From Marivivens aquimaris (GTDB lineage Bacteria > Pseudomonadota > Alphaproteobacteria > Rhodobacterales > Rhodobacteraceae), in NCBI RefSeq assembly GCF_015220045.1, contig NZ_JADBGB010000001.1:496001-560000 (forward strand): a stretch of DNA of 64,000 bases. Reading direction: 5' to 3'. This document shows, piece after piece, positions 43,493 to 50,819 of this stretch. The notes below the pieces were generated by a model that was given only the letters and a program-made list of their open reading frames with translations, made no database searches and had not been told where the DNA came from. The position numbers were made by a program, and so were the translations under genes. Every line of letters begins with the position of its first letter. The first letter of the stretch is position 1.

Positions 43493-44998
43493 TTACTCAG
43501 CAACCGGAACCTGCCTGTTTTTCAACGGGATCTCTTCCAGTATGAGTGCCATCACGAAGCCGACCGCTCCGAGGCCCGCAGCGATCCAGAAGATCGGGTG
43601 GATCGCCTGAGCAACTGCCTCTCCGACTTGGGCCTGCATATCGACCGGAAGATTTTTCAGCATTTGCGGTCCGATCTCGCCCGCGATCTCCATATCAGCG
43701 CCCAGGGCGGTCCCCATGCGGGCCGCAAAGATGGTGCCGAAGAGCGCGACAGCCAGCGAACCACCGACCTGACGGAACATCAGGCCAGCTGCAGTTGCGG
43801 TGCCCATGACCTCGCGGCTGACGGCGTTCTGAACCGCAGTGGTGATGACCGGGAAGATACTACCCATGCCGGCGCCGAAGATAGCGAGGTAAACAGCGAA
43901 CAGTGCGTTCGGGGTGTCGGGGCCGATGGTCGACAGCAGCAGCATGCCGATCATGATGAACGACGTGCCGAGCAGCGGCAGGAGGCGGTAGCGGCCCGTG
44001 CGGCCCATGTAGCGACCGGCAGTGGTCGATGCGAGCAGAATGCCGAAGGTCATCGGAACGAGCAGCCAGCCCGAAACGGTCGGGGACACGCCCTTGGCGA
44101 CCTGAAGGTAGATCGGCAGGAAGGTGACGCCGCCGAACATGGCCGCACCAACAATAAAGCCCATCGCGCTGGTGACCCAGAAGACGTTCATCTTGAACAG
44201 GCCAAGCGGGAGGAGCGGCTCGGGTGCTCGGCGCTCGATCATGACGAAAGCGATCAGCGATACAACTGCCAGCACGATCAACGCGATCAGCGAAGGAGAT
44301 GTCCAGCCAAGCTGCGAGCCAAGGGAAGTTGCCAGCGTCAGCGAGCCCAGGGTCAGCGACAGGGTTAGTGCACCCAGCCAGTCGATCTTGTGCTTCACGC
44401 GGCGACCGGTCGGTTTGAACGCGATAGCGAAGCCAACGACGGCAAGCACGCCGAACGGGATGTTGATGTAGAAAATCCAGTGCCAGGTGAACGCTTCGAC
44501 GAACCAGCCACCAAGCAACGGACCAACAACCGATGCGACCGAGAACACGGCGGCAAAAAGGCCCTGAACACGGCCGCGTTCACGCGGCGGAATGACGTCG
44601 CCGATAACCGACAACGCAAGAACGAAGAGGCCGCCGCCGCCAAGACCTTGGAGAGCGCGGGCCAGAATAAGGAATGTCATGCTGTTGGCGATACCGCAAA
44701 GCGCGGAGCCGAGCAGGAAAAGACCAACGGAGACAAAAACAGTGTTCCGGCGACCATAGAGGTCACCGATTTTTCCATAAAGCGGCGCAACAATGGTCGA
44801 GGCCAGAATGTAGGAGGTGACGACCCAAGACAGATGTTCGACGCCGCCGAGGTCGGCGACGATCGTTGGAAGGGCGGTGGAGACGATTGTCTGATCGAGC
44901 GCCGCGAGAAGCAGCAGCGTACCGATCGACATGATGATGAGGTTCCGCGAGGCGGGGCGCTCATTCTCGTCCGATACATTAACGTTTGTAGAAGTCAT
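43493..44998 (-). CDS. MFS exporter, DHA2 (EmrB/QacA) family
   Basis: A 501-residue drug:proton antiporter with about 14 hydrophobic segments. Family signatures: LDQTIVSTALPTIVADLGG in the first helix (motif D1), GKIGDLYGRRNTVF (motif A) and ALQGLGGGGLFVLALSVIGD (motif B/C region). Such proteins expel hydrophobic or amphipathic compounds; the substrate cannot be told. It is divergent from a MarR-type repressor across 135 bp that contains a palindromic operator and overlapping promoters, the standard arrangement for inducible efflux. Confidence 0.93.
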   Translation of the reverse strand: MTSTNVNVSDENERPASRNLIIMSIGTLLLLAALDQTIVSTALPTIVADLGGVEHLSWVVTSYILASTIVAPLYGKIGDLYGRRNTVFVSVGLFLLGSALCGIANSMTFLILARALQGLGGGGLFVLALSVIGDVIPPRERGRVQGLFAAVFSVASVVGPLLGGWFVEAFTWHWIFYINIPFGVLAVVGFAIAFKPTGRRVKHKIDWLGALTLSLTLGSLTLATSLGSQLGWTSPSLIALIVLAVVSLIAFVMIERRAPEPLLPLGLFKMNVFWVTSAMGFIVGAAMFGGVTFLPIYLQVAKGVSPTVSGWLLVPMTFGILLASTTAGRYMGRTGRYRLLPLLGTSFIMIGMLLLSTIGPDTPNALFAVYLAIFGAGMGSIFPVITTAVQNAVSREVMGTATAAGLMFRQVGGSLAVALFGTIFAARMGTALGADMEIAGEIGPQMLKNLPVDMQAQVGEAVAQAIHPIFWIAAGLGAVGFVMALILEEIPLKNRQVPVAE

Positions 44999-45042
44999 AG
45001 GAATCCTTTCGGCCCGAGGGAGGGGCGGGCCTTCAAGGGTAA

Positions 45043-45104
45043 TTTCTAGGTCTTTGGCAACTATATGTCAAGCGCACATAAATGTGCGCGGCATATAGTT
45101 GACA
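45043..45104. promoter_or_regulatory. Divergent promoters and operator of the exporter/MarR pair
   Basis: Minus strand: TTGACA (45066-45071), 17-bp spacer, TAGAAA (45043-45048) for the exporter. Plus strand: TTGACA at 45099-45104 with a poor -10 near 45122. Between the two -35 boxes lies the perfect palindrome GCGCACATAAATGTGCGC (45072-45089), flanked by AACTATAT (45059-45066) and ATATAGTT (45093-45100), also complementary. A repressor bound here would block both promoters. Confidence 0.75.
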
Positions 45105-45133
45105 TGCGCAGAATGATGTAGCAAATCACACAT

Positions 45134-45703
45134 ATGAACAATTGCGCCCGTTTCCCCGAAGATTATCAGTCCAGTGTACGTGCTCTCATGGCGGAGCTCG
45201 GCTTCAGTCCCGAAGTGGTTGAGGCCATGCTTCAGTTCGATGCGGCCAACTTCACTTGGCACCGGATCGCGACCAAAGGCGATGTCCCGACCCGTATCCT
45301 CGACGAGATTGGGCTCGACATTGATCCGATCCAGTTCTCCGCAATGGCTGCCATCAACCGCATCAGCTGGGGCATAGGTCGCGATGCGCCCGAGCAGGTG
45401 ACAATCGGGGCGCTGGCAGAAGAAATGAATATCGACCCTTCGCGGGCGAGTCGGATTGCCTCCGACCTCATTTCGCGCGGGTTGGTGATGCGTCAGGCGG
45501 CGCAGGACGATGGGCGCAAGTCCATTCTGGTGCTGACCGACGAGGCTCGCACGGCCTTCCGCCAATACAAAGAAGTCAAATGGCGCAAGCAGTTAGAGAT
45601 TTTCCAAGGCTGGTCCGACGAGGAAATCCAGAGCTTCACTGCGCTCTATGAACGCTTCGTTGGCGGCTTACGCAGAATTTACACCGAGAGTGCCGAAAGC
45701 TAG
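45134..45703 (+). CDS. MarR-family transcriptional regulator
   Basis: A 189-residue regulator with a winged-helix core at about 65-150: VTIGALAEEMNIDPSRASRI is the recognition helix region and GLVMRQAAQDDGRKSILVLT the wing. The N-terminal 60 residues are longer than usual for MarR and may form part of the ligand pocket or dimer interface. It probably represses the divergent exporter and itself through the palindrome at 45059-45100. No ribosome-binding site precedes the ATG, and the only -10-like sequence ends about seven bases before it, so the mRNA may be leaderless. Confidence 0.88.
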   Translation: MNNCARFPEDYQSSVRALMAELGFSPEVVEAMLQFDAANFTWHRIATKGDVPTRILDEIGLDIDPIQFSAMAAINRISWGIGRDAPEQVTIGALAEEMNIDPSRASRIASDLISRGLVMRQAAQDDGRKSILVLTDEARTAFRQYKEVKWRKQLEIFQGWSDEEIQSFTALYERFVGGLRRIYTESAES

Positions 45704-45758
45704 AACATAAGTCGAACAGACGCTTTCAAATCGCGAGCGGCTCCGCTATTTATAGTGT

Positions 45759-48167
45759 ATGAGCAGCTTCTCCGATGATGACGCCTTCGAGGCGGCCGAA
45801 ATGTCCCTGTCGCAGCGTGCCATGATGGGCGCGCGCCCGAACCAGCAAGCCAACTACATGGATGGCCTCAACCCCGCCCAGCGCGAGGCGGTCGAGGCTC
45901 TCGATGGTCCGGTCCTCATGCTGGCTGGTGCGGGGACGGGCAAAACCAAGGCACTGACGACGCGGATCGCGCATCTGCTCGTTACCGGCAAAGCCCGCCC
46001 GAACGAAATCCTGTCGGTCACATTTACCAATAAAGCTGCCCGCGAGATGAAAGACCGAGTCGGTCGTTTGCTCGGCGAAACGGTCGAGGGGATGCCGTGG
46101 CTCGGCACGTTCCACTCCATCTGCGTGAAGCTGCTGCGCCGTCACGCGGAACTGGTGGATTTGAAATCGAACTTCACTATTCTCGACACCGACGACCAGA
46201 TCCGCTTGATGAAGCAGTTGATTGTTGCGTCGGGCATGGACGAGAAACGTTGGCCTGCACGCCAGCTCGCCGGCATCATCGACGGCTGGAAAAACCGCGC
46301 GTGGACGCCGGAGCAGGTGCCGACCGCAGAGGCTGGCGCGTTCGACCGTCAGGCCGTGCGCCTTTATACGGAATACCAGTCGCGCCTGCGGGATTTGAAT
46401 GCCGTCGATTTTGGTGACCTGCTGCTGCACATGGTCACGATCTTCCAGCGGCATCAGGATATTCTTCAGCAATACCAGCGGTATTTCCGCTACGTGCTCG
46501 TGGACGAATACCAGGATACCAACGTTGCGCAGTACCTCTGGCTGCGCCTGTTGGCCTCGTCGCACAAGAACATCTGTTGCGTCGGTGACGACGACCAGTC
46601 GATCTATGGCTGGCGCGGCGCCGAAGTAGGCAACATCCTCCGGTTCGAGAAAGACTTCCCCGGTGCGACCGTCATCCGCCTCGAACAGAACTACCGCTCG
46701 ACCCATCACATTCTGGCCGCTGCCTCGGGCGTGATTGCGGGCAACAAGGGCCGCTTGGGCAAAACGCTCTGGACCGACCGTGAAGATGGCGAGAAGGTTC
46801 GCTTGATCGGGCATTGGGACGGCGAGGAAGAAGCCCGCTGGGTCGGTGAGGAAATCGAATCCATGCAGCGCGGCACACGGGGGATGGAGCCGGTGTCTCT
46901 CGACGACATGGCCATTCTGGTCCGCGCCTCGCACCAGATGCGCGCGTTCGAGGACCGTTTTCTGACCATCGGCCTGCCGTACCGCGTCATTGGCGGTCCG
47001 CGTTTCTACGAGCGTTTGGAAATCCGCGACGCGATGGCCTATTTCCGCCTAGCTGTTTCGCAGGACGACGATCTGGCGTTCGAGCGCATCGTGAACACAC
47101 CTAAACGCGGCCTCGGTGACAAAGCCGTCCAGACGATCCAGCGCATGGCGCGGTCGAATGGCGTTTCGCTTGTCGAAGGCGCGCGGCTCTGTGTGCAGAC
47201 CGGCGCGATCAAAGGTAAAGGCGGCAAGGCGCTGGGCGAGTTGGTCATCGGCCTCGACCGTTGGCACCAACAGGTTGTCGCGGAATCGGACACCCACATC
47301 GAAACCGCAGAGATGATTCTGGACGAGTCGGGCTACACGACGATGTGGCAGAACGACAAAACGCCCGAAGCAGGGGGGCGTCTGGAAAACCTCAAGGAAC
47401 TTATCAAGGCGCTGGAGAACTTCGACAATCTCCAAGGCTTCCTCGAACACGTTGCGCTGATCATGGACAACGAATCCGAGGATATGGAGGAGAAGGTCAG
47501 CATCATGACGCTCCACGCGGCGAAGGGCCTTGAATTCCCTGCCGTGTTCCTGCCGGGGTGGGAGGACGGTCTGTTCCCGTCCCAACGCTCGATGGACGAG
47601 AGCGGAATGAAGGGACTCGAGGAGGAACGCCGTCTCGCCTACGTCGGCATCACTCGGGCCGAAGCAGTCTGCACGATCTCCTTTGCGGCCAATCGCCGCG
47701 TATACGGGCAATGGCAGAGCCAGTTGCCGAGCCGTTTCATTGACGAGCTGCCTGAAGAAAACGTCGAAGTCCTTACCCCTCCGGGTCTCTACGGCGGAGG
47801 ATATGGCGCGGCCGGAATGTCGATGAACGCGTCACCTGCGTTCTCTATGGCCAGAGAATCAACGATATTCGAGAAAGCTTCAAAAGCCGACGTCTACAAC
47901 TCGCCTGGCTGGAAGCGGATGCAGAACCGCAATCAGGGCCCGCGCGGCATGTCCCAACCCATCGAGGCGAGGGGGCTAACCATTGATGCAACAGCAACTT
48001 CTTCATTTACGATTGGCGATCGGGTATTCCACCAGAAGTTCGGATATGGTGAAGTAGTGGATATCGAGGGGGACAAGCTCGGTATCGAATTCGACAAGGC
48101 AGGATCGAAAAAGGTCGTCGCCAAGTTTATCGTACCGGCTGGTCAAGAGAACGACGTTCCATTTTAG
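45759..48167 (+). CDS. uvrD: UvrD/PcrA-type superfamily 1 DNA helicase
   Basis: An 802-residue 3'-5' helicase of nucleotide excision and mismatch repair. Motifs in order: Q motif LNPAQREAVEAL, Walker A AGAGTGKTKAL (GTGKT at 59-63), Ia TFTNKAAREMK, II VDEYQDTN, III GDDDQSIYGWRGA, IV LEQNYRS, V IMTLHAAKGLEF and VI EERRLAYVGITRAE. The C-terminal 60 residues form the Tudor-like region (FTIGDRVFHQKFGYGEVVDI) that binds RNA polymerase in PcrA/UvrD. The N-terminus has about 35 additional polar residues. Confidence 0.96.
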   Translation: MSSFSDDDAFEAAEMSLSQRAMMGARPNQQANYMDGLNPAQREAVEALDGPVLMLAGAGTGKTKALTTRIAHLLVTGKARPNEILSVTFTNKAAREMKDRVGRLLGETVEGMPWLGTFHSICVKLLRRHAELVDLKSNFTILDTDDQIRLMKQLIVASGMDEKRWPARQLAGIIDGWKNRAWTPEQVPTAEAGAFDRQAVRLYTEYQSRLRDLNAVDFGDLLLHMVTIFQRHQDILQQYQRYFRYVLVDEYQDTNVAQYLWLRLLASSHKNICCVGDDDQSIYGWRGAEVGNILRFEKDFPGATVIRLEQNYRSTHHILAAASGVIAGNKGRLGKTLWTDREDGEKVRLIGHWDGEEEARWVGEEIESMQRGTRGMEPVSLDDMAILVRASHQMRAFEDRFLTIGLPYRVIGGPRFYERLEIRDAMAYFRLAVSQDDDLAFERIVNTPKRGLGDKAVQTIQRMARSNGVSLVEGARLCVQTGAIKGKGGKALGELVIGLDRWHQQVVAESDTHIETAEMILDESGYTTMWQNDKTPEAGGRLENLKELIKALENFDNLQGFLEHVALIMDNESEDMEEKVSIMTLHAAKGLEFPAVFLPGWEDGLFPSQRSMDESGMKGLEEERRLAYVGITRAEAVCTISFAANRRVYGQWQSQLPSRFIDELPEENVEVLTPPGLYGGGYGAAGMSMNASPAFSMARESTIFEKASKADVYNSPGWKRMQNRNQGPRGMSQPIEARGLTIDATATSSFTIGDRVFHQKFGYGEVVDIEGDKLGIEFDKAGSKKVVAKFIVPAGQENDVPF

Positions 48168-48230
48168 GTTCGTTGAACGCTCGTTCCTCTTGGTGTTGTG
48201 AAGAGTAATTTGTAATGAGGTTAATTAGTC

Positions 48231-48776
48231 ATGGAATTGACTGAGCGGCAGAAAGCCGCGCTTGAACAGGCAATGTACCAGTTCTGGTCGCGCGGCGTAG
48301 ACGACACTTCCTATAACGTATTGGTCGAAGCGACGGGCATGAGCCGTAAGGCGCTCTACGCGACTTGGCCGGAGAAAGAGCTTCTCGTCCGTCAGACGAT
48401 GAAGCTTTACCGCGACACGGTGCTGAGTTCGCTGACCGACGTGCTGGCCAATCCTTCGCAGGATGCGGTCCGTGCGTTCTGGGACGTGGCAGAAGCGGCA
48501 GCGGTTCCTGGTTGGCCAGGGTGCTATTTGTTGCGGTCGGCGACAGGCGAGTTGCGCAAAGATCCGGAAATTGTCGCGATGTACGATGAGTTTGTGCAAA
48601 CGATCCGCAAGGGCATCGCAGAATCGGTGCGCCGCCGCGTGAACGATCCCGATGTGACGGCGACGCAAGCCGTGGCGCTTCTGAACTTCCTCACTGATCT
48701 GGCGTCGCAGCAGGCGCCGGAATCGGCGCTGCGTCCAGTGTTGAACGCAGGCCGTGCGGCTTGTGCCGTTCAGTGA
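48231..48776 (+). CDS. TetR-family transcriptional regulator
   Basis: A 181-residue repressor-like protein. The N-terminal helix-turn-helix is at about 5-55 (ALEQAMYQFWSRGVDDTSYN, LVEATGMSRKALYATWPEKE), with the usual F/Y-x-G pattern of TetR recognition helices. The C-terminal domain (60-181) is helical and variable, as expected for ligand binding. It overlaps the 3' end of the lysE-type gene tail to tail by seven bases. Its target may be itself or an unlinked gene, as no divergent partner is adjacent (63 bp after uvrD). Confidence 0.9.
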   Translation: MELTERQKAALEQAMYQFWSRGVDDTSYNVLVEATGMSRKALYATWPEKELLVRQTMKLYRDTVLSSLTDVLANPSQDAVRAFWDVAEAAAVPGWPGCYLLRSATGELRKDPEIVAMYDEFVQTIRKGIAESVRRRVNDPDVTATQAVALLNFLTDLASQQAPESALRPVLNAGRAACAVQ

Positions 48777-49372
48777 TGTGTCAGAATCGGGATGATCGTC
48801 GCTACGAGCAGTAGCGCCATCGTCACGTTGAAAATCCGAAGACGCACGGGCGTCGACAGAAAACGGCGGGCTTGGACACCAAGGCCCGCCCAGAACATGA
48901 TGGCGGGGAAGTTGGTGCACATAAACACCAGCGCCACGGCCAGAACCTGCAACGGCGTTTCGTCCGCCGTGTAGTTCGTGATGGCCGTAATCGCCATCAT
49001 CCAACCCTTCGGGTTCACCCACTGGAAAGCTGCGGCCTGAAAGAAGGTCAGCGGCTTGCCTTTGCTTTCCGGTTCCTTCGGCGAGGTCGGTGCGGCGGTC
49101 GCGATCTTGAACGACAGGTACAGGAGGTACGCGATGGAGCCCCATTTCATAATGAATTGAAGGGTCGGGAAGGCTTCGTATATTTTCACCAGCCCGAGGC
49201 CGAGCACGATGATCAGGAAGCTGTGGCCAAGGCCCACGCCGAGCAGGTGAGGTACAGAGCGGCGAAGGCCGAAATTCGCGCCCGACGCCATAAGCATCAT
49301 GTTGTTCGGGCCGGGGGTGATCGAGCTGACGAATGCAAAGCCGATCAGGGAGAGGAGGAGTTGGTAAGTCAT
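48770..49372 (-). CDS. LysE/RhtB-family amino-acid exporter
   Basis: A 200-residue membrane protein with six hydrophobic segments. The signature is at the start: YQLLLSLIGFAFVSSITPGPNN, that is the F-x-x-SITPGPNN motif of LysE/RhtB, plus GVGLGHSFLIIVLGLGL and a QWVNPKGWMMA motif in the second half. ATG 49370-49372 fits the family start; an ATG eight codons earlier is also open. It probably exports an amino acid or derivative. It is divergent from an Lrp-type regulator, its likely controller. Confidence 0.92.
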   Translation of the reverse strand: MTYQLLLSLIGFAFVSSITPGPNNMMLMASGANFGLRRSVPHLLGVGLGHSFLIIVLGLGLVKIYEAFPTLQFIMKWGSIAYLLYLSFKIATAAPTSPKEPESKGKPLTFFQAAAFQWVNPKGWMMAITAITNYTADETPLQVLAVALVFMCTNFPAIMFWAGLGVQARRFLSTPVRLRIFNVTMALLLVATIIPILTHH

Positions 49373-49398
49373 AATGGCGGAAAATACGCGTCTCATCG

Positions 49399-49446
49399 CG
49401 CAATGGGATTGCGTAATTGTGCAGCCGCCGGGTAAATTCGCAATGT
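49399..49446. promoter_or_regulatory. Operator candidate between lysE-type gene and lrp
   Basis: CGCAATGGGATTGCG (49399-49413) is a perfect 6+6 inverted repeat with a GGG centre, and CGCAAT recurs at 49439-49444 just before the lrp ATG. It lies in the 74-bp divergent gap, as expected for an Lrp/AsnC-type site. Confidence 0.5.
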
Positions 49447-49899
49447 ATGACGGATTTAGACAGCATAAGCCGCAAGATATTGCGCGAACTCACCAGAGAT
49501 GGGCGGATCAGTAATTTGGCACTGGCCGAGAAAGTCGGGCTGTCTCCGTCTGCCTGTCTGCGCCGTGTGCAGGAGCTGGAAAAGCGCGGGGTTATCAAGG
49601 GTTACCGCGCGCGGCTCGATGCGAAGCAGACCGGCCGCGGATTTGCTGTCTACGTGGCTGTCGGCCTGTCAGAACATTCGCAGAAATCCCAGCGTGACTT
49701 CGAAACCGCGATGTCCCGCGCACCCGAAGTGACGGAATGCCACAACATCGCAGGGGCGTTCGAATACCTCCTGCGGGTCGAAGTGGCCGATCTGGACGCC
49801 TATAAGTCCTTCCACACCGATACACTCGGCATCGTCCCGCATGTGCGTTCGATCACCAGCTACATGGTGATGGAAACGACGAAGGACGACCGCGGCTAA
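49447..49899 (+). CDS. Lrp/AsnC-family transcriptional regulator
   Basis: A 150-residue regulator with an N-terminal helix-turn-helix (LDSISRKILRELTRDGRISN, LALAEKVGLSPSACLRRVQEL) and a C-terminal RAM ligand/oligomerisation domain (about 70-140). ATG 49447 gives the canonical MTDLDSISRKIL start; 10 more codons are open upstream. It is divergent from the LysE-type exporter and probably induces it in response to an amino acid. Confidence 0.93.
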   Translation: MTDLDSISRKILRELTRDGRISNLALAEKVGLSPSACLRRVQELEKRGVIKGYRARLDAKQTGRGFAVYVAVGLSEHSQKSQRDFETAMSRAPEVTECHNIAGAFEYLLRVEVADLDAYKSFHTDTLGIVPHVRSITSYMVMETTKDDRG

Positions 49900-49940
49900 C
49901 CGCGACCCGATTTCAAAAAAGATGTCCTGAAAATAGAAAA

Positions 49941-49973
49941 CGGCGACACCCGGGAGGAGGAGGGGTGTCGCCG
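49941..49973 (-). ncRNA. CcsR-type hairpin 9 (distal, terminator)
   Basis: Stem CGGCGACACCC (49941-49951) / GGGTGTCGCCG (49963-49973), 11 bp, no mismatch; loop 49952-49962. Followed on the minus strand by TTTTCTATTTTC. Confidence 0.9.
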
Positions 49974-49982
49974 CTCTATTCG

Positions 49983-50014
49983 GCGAATGCTCAGGGAGGA
50001 GGAAGAGCACCCGC
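49983..50014 (-). ncRNA. CcsR-type hairpin 8
   Basis: TGCTC (49988-49992) pairs with GAGCA (50005-50009); GCG/CGC extend it across a 2x2 internal loop. It is the weakest stem in the array. Loop 49993-50004. Confidence 0.8.
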
Positions 50015-50019
50015 TTTGG

Positions 50020-50053
50020 GAGGATCCGGCAGGGAGGAGGAGAGCCGGACCTC
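50020..50053 (-). ncRNA. CcsR-type hairpin 7
   Basis: GAGG plus TCCGGC (50020-50030, A50024 bulged) pair with GCCGGA plus CCTC (50044-50053), 10 bp; loop 50031-50043. Confidence 0.85.
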
Positions 50054-50057
50054 GGAT

Positions 50058-50092
50058 GCGAAGCGCTCAGGGAGGAGGAGAGAGCGGTTCGC
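50058..50092 (-). ncRNA. CcsR-type hairpin 6
   Basis: GCGAAGCGCTC (50058-50068) pairs with GAGCGGTTCGC (50082-50092) at 10 of 11 positions; loop 50069-50081. Confidence 0.85.
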
Positions 50093-50107
50093 AATTCTAT
50101 TTAGGGT

Positions 50108-50144
50108 GCGGTGACACTCAGGGAGGAGGAGCGAGTGTCACCGC
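50108..50144 (-). ncRNA. CcsR-type hairpin 5
   Basis: GCGGTGACACTC (50108-50119) pairs perfectly with GAGTGTCACCGC (50133-50144), 12 bp, the longest stem; loop 50120-50132. Confidence 0.9.
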
Positions 50145-50152
50145 CAGTTTCA

Positions 50153-50179
50153 CGACCCTAGGGAGGAGGAGAAGGGTCG
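50153..50179 (-). ncRNA. CcsR-type hairpin 4
   Basis: CGACCCT (50153-50159) pairs with AGGGTCG (50173-50179); GTTTC and GGAAC outside it can add pairs. Loop 50160-50172. Confidence 0.85.
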
Positions 50180-50198
50180 GAACCTTTTGTTTCGAAAG

Positions 50199-50232
50199 GC
50201 GGCAGCTCCAGGGAGGAGAAAGGAGCTGCCGC
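50199..50232 (-). ncRNA. CcsR-type hairpin 3
   Basis: GCGGCAGCTCC (50199-50209) pairs perfectly with GGAGCTGCCGC (50222-50232), 11 bp. The loop (50210-50221) is the only one that lacks the first C of the motif (UCUCCUCCC). Confidence 0.88.
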
Positions 50233-50239
50233 TTTTTTC

Positions 50240-50274
50240 ACGATCCTCCACAGGGAGGAGGAGGGGAGGATCGT
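50240..50274 (-). ncRNA. CcsR-type hairpin 2
   Basis: ACGATCCTCC (50240-50249) pairs perfectly with GGAGGATCGT (50265-50274), 10 bp; loop 50250-50264 has one additional CCU. Confidence 0.9.
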
Positions 50275-50277
50275 TAG

Positions 50278-50307
50278 CGGAACTTCAGGGAGGAGGAAGA
50301 AGTTCCG
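50278..50307 (-). ncRNA. CcsR-type hairpin 1 (proximal to DUF1127 gene)
   Basis: CGGAACTTC (50278-50286) pairs perfectly with GAAGTTCCG (50299-50307), 9 bp; loop 50287-50298. It begins 12 bases after the DUF1127 stop. Confidence 0.9.
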
Positions 50308-50319
50308 AAGTCTATTCTT

Positions 50320-50538
50320 TTAGTTCGCGCCGTAGGCGGCTTCGATAGCGACGCCCTTGATCATTGCGCGGGCGATGCCCAGGTCGTTCAGTTCGCGATC
50401 CGAGAGCTTTTCCAGCTCAACCATCGTAGCGCGGTACAGTTTGAACTTGGCAAAGCGGTCGGCCAAGGTGGCGCTCAGGTTCGAAACCGAACCGAAGAAG
50501 TTAAAGCCAGTGGCGCGTGCGTCGTTTGCGTATGCCAT
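50320..50538 (-). CDS. ccaF1: DUF1127 small basic protein, CcaF1-like
   Basis: A 72-residue protein. Residues about 30-70 are the DUF1127 domain (YRATMVELEKLSDRELNDLG, IARAMIKGVAIEAAYG), an arginine- and lysine-containing helical motif. In R. sphaeroides the DUF1127 protein CcaF1 is encoded directly upstream of CcsR1-4, is cotranscribed with them, binds RNA and affects their maturation. The same order here, with the hairpin array 12 bases behind the stop, supports the same role; the symbol is given on that basis. It is divergent from mrp. Confidence 0.88.
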   Translation of the reverse strand: MAYANDARATGFNFFGSVSNLSATLADRFAKFKLYRATMVELEKLSDRELNDLGIARAMIKGVAIEAAYGAN

Positions 50539-50600
50539 TTTCGTCTCTCATCCTTTGCTGCTCGGGCAGCGTCGTCTTTTTCGTTTTTGCCGTTTCCGGC

Positions 50601-50631
50601 GCTTAGCGACTTGCGCTGTTGTTGAACTCAA
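50601..50631 (-). promoter_or_regulatory. Possible promoter of the DUF1127-hairpin transcript
   Basis: Minus-strand TTGAGT (50626-50631) and CTAAGC (50601-50606) are 19 bases apart (18 if GCTAAG is used). A heat-shock-type sigma factor drives the R. sphaeroides locus, and these boxes are loosely compatible with that, but the match is weak. Confidence 0.3.
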
Positions 50632-50819
50632 TTTGCGTTTTTTGCTGCGACTGCACAATTGGGACTTTGGTCAATGCCGCCATGCAGCGAGTGCATGGGA
50701 AAGCATGTCGCTTTACGCATAACTGTTGCATTGGGCGGGTAGGTGGACCGGTTTGTCTTGAATCTCGGGCATTTACGCGCTTGGTTGCGCAGGAAACAGG
50801 CAAACCGATGGAGGCCCTC

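Larger units (their letters stand above)
49927..50307 (-). ncRNA. Array of nine hairpins with CCUCCUCCC loops (CcsR/cuckoo RNA type), with terminator tail
   Basis: Nine stem-loops follow one another on the minus strand behind the DUF1127 gene. Stems of 7-12 bp differ in sequence, while every loop reads GGGAGGAG(G) on the plus strand, i.e. (C)CUCCUCCC in the RNA. Short U/A-rich linkers (such as 50095-50103 and 50183-50193) separate several of them and could be endonuclease sites. The distal hairpin runs into TTTTCTATTTTC, a terminator. R. sphaeroides has four such RNAs (CcsR1-4) behind the DUF1127 gene ccaF1, and related 'cuckoo' RNAs occur in other alphaproteobacteria. The motif is complementary to Shine-Dalgarno sequences or to sponges and targets carrying them. 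No protein-coding frame fits here. Confidence 0.92.

Noticed and set aside
49987..50277. 96-codon plus-strand open frame through the hairpin array
   Set aside because: The sequence is explained by minus-strand stem-loops. The frame has no ribosome-binding context of its own and gives only Gly/Arg/Glu repeats.
49941..50307. CRISPR-like array
   Set aside because: The shared unit is only about 10 bases, the intervals are self-complementary rather than unique spacers, and there are no cas genes. Hairpins with a fixed loop explain it better.
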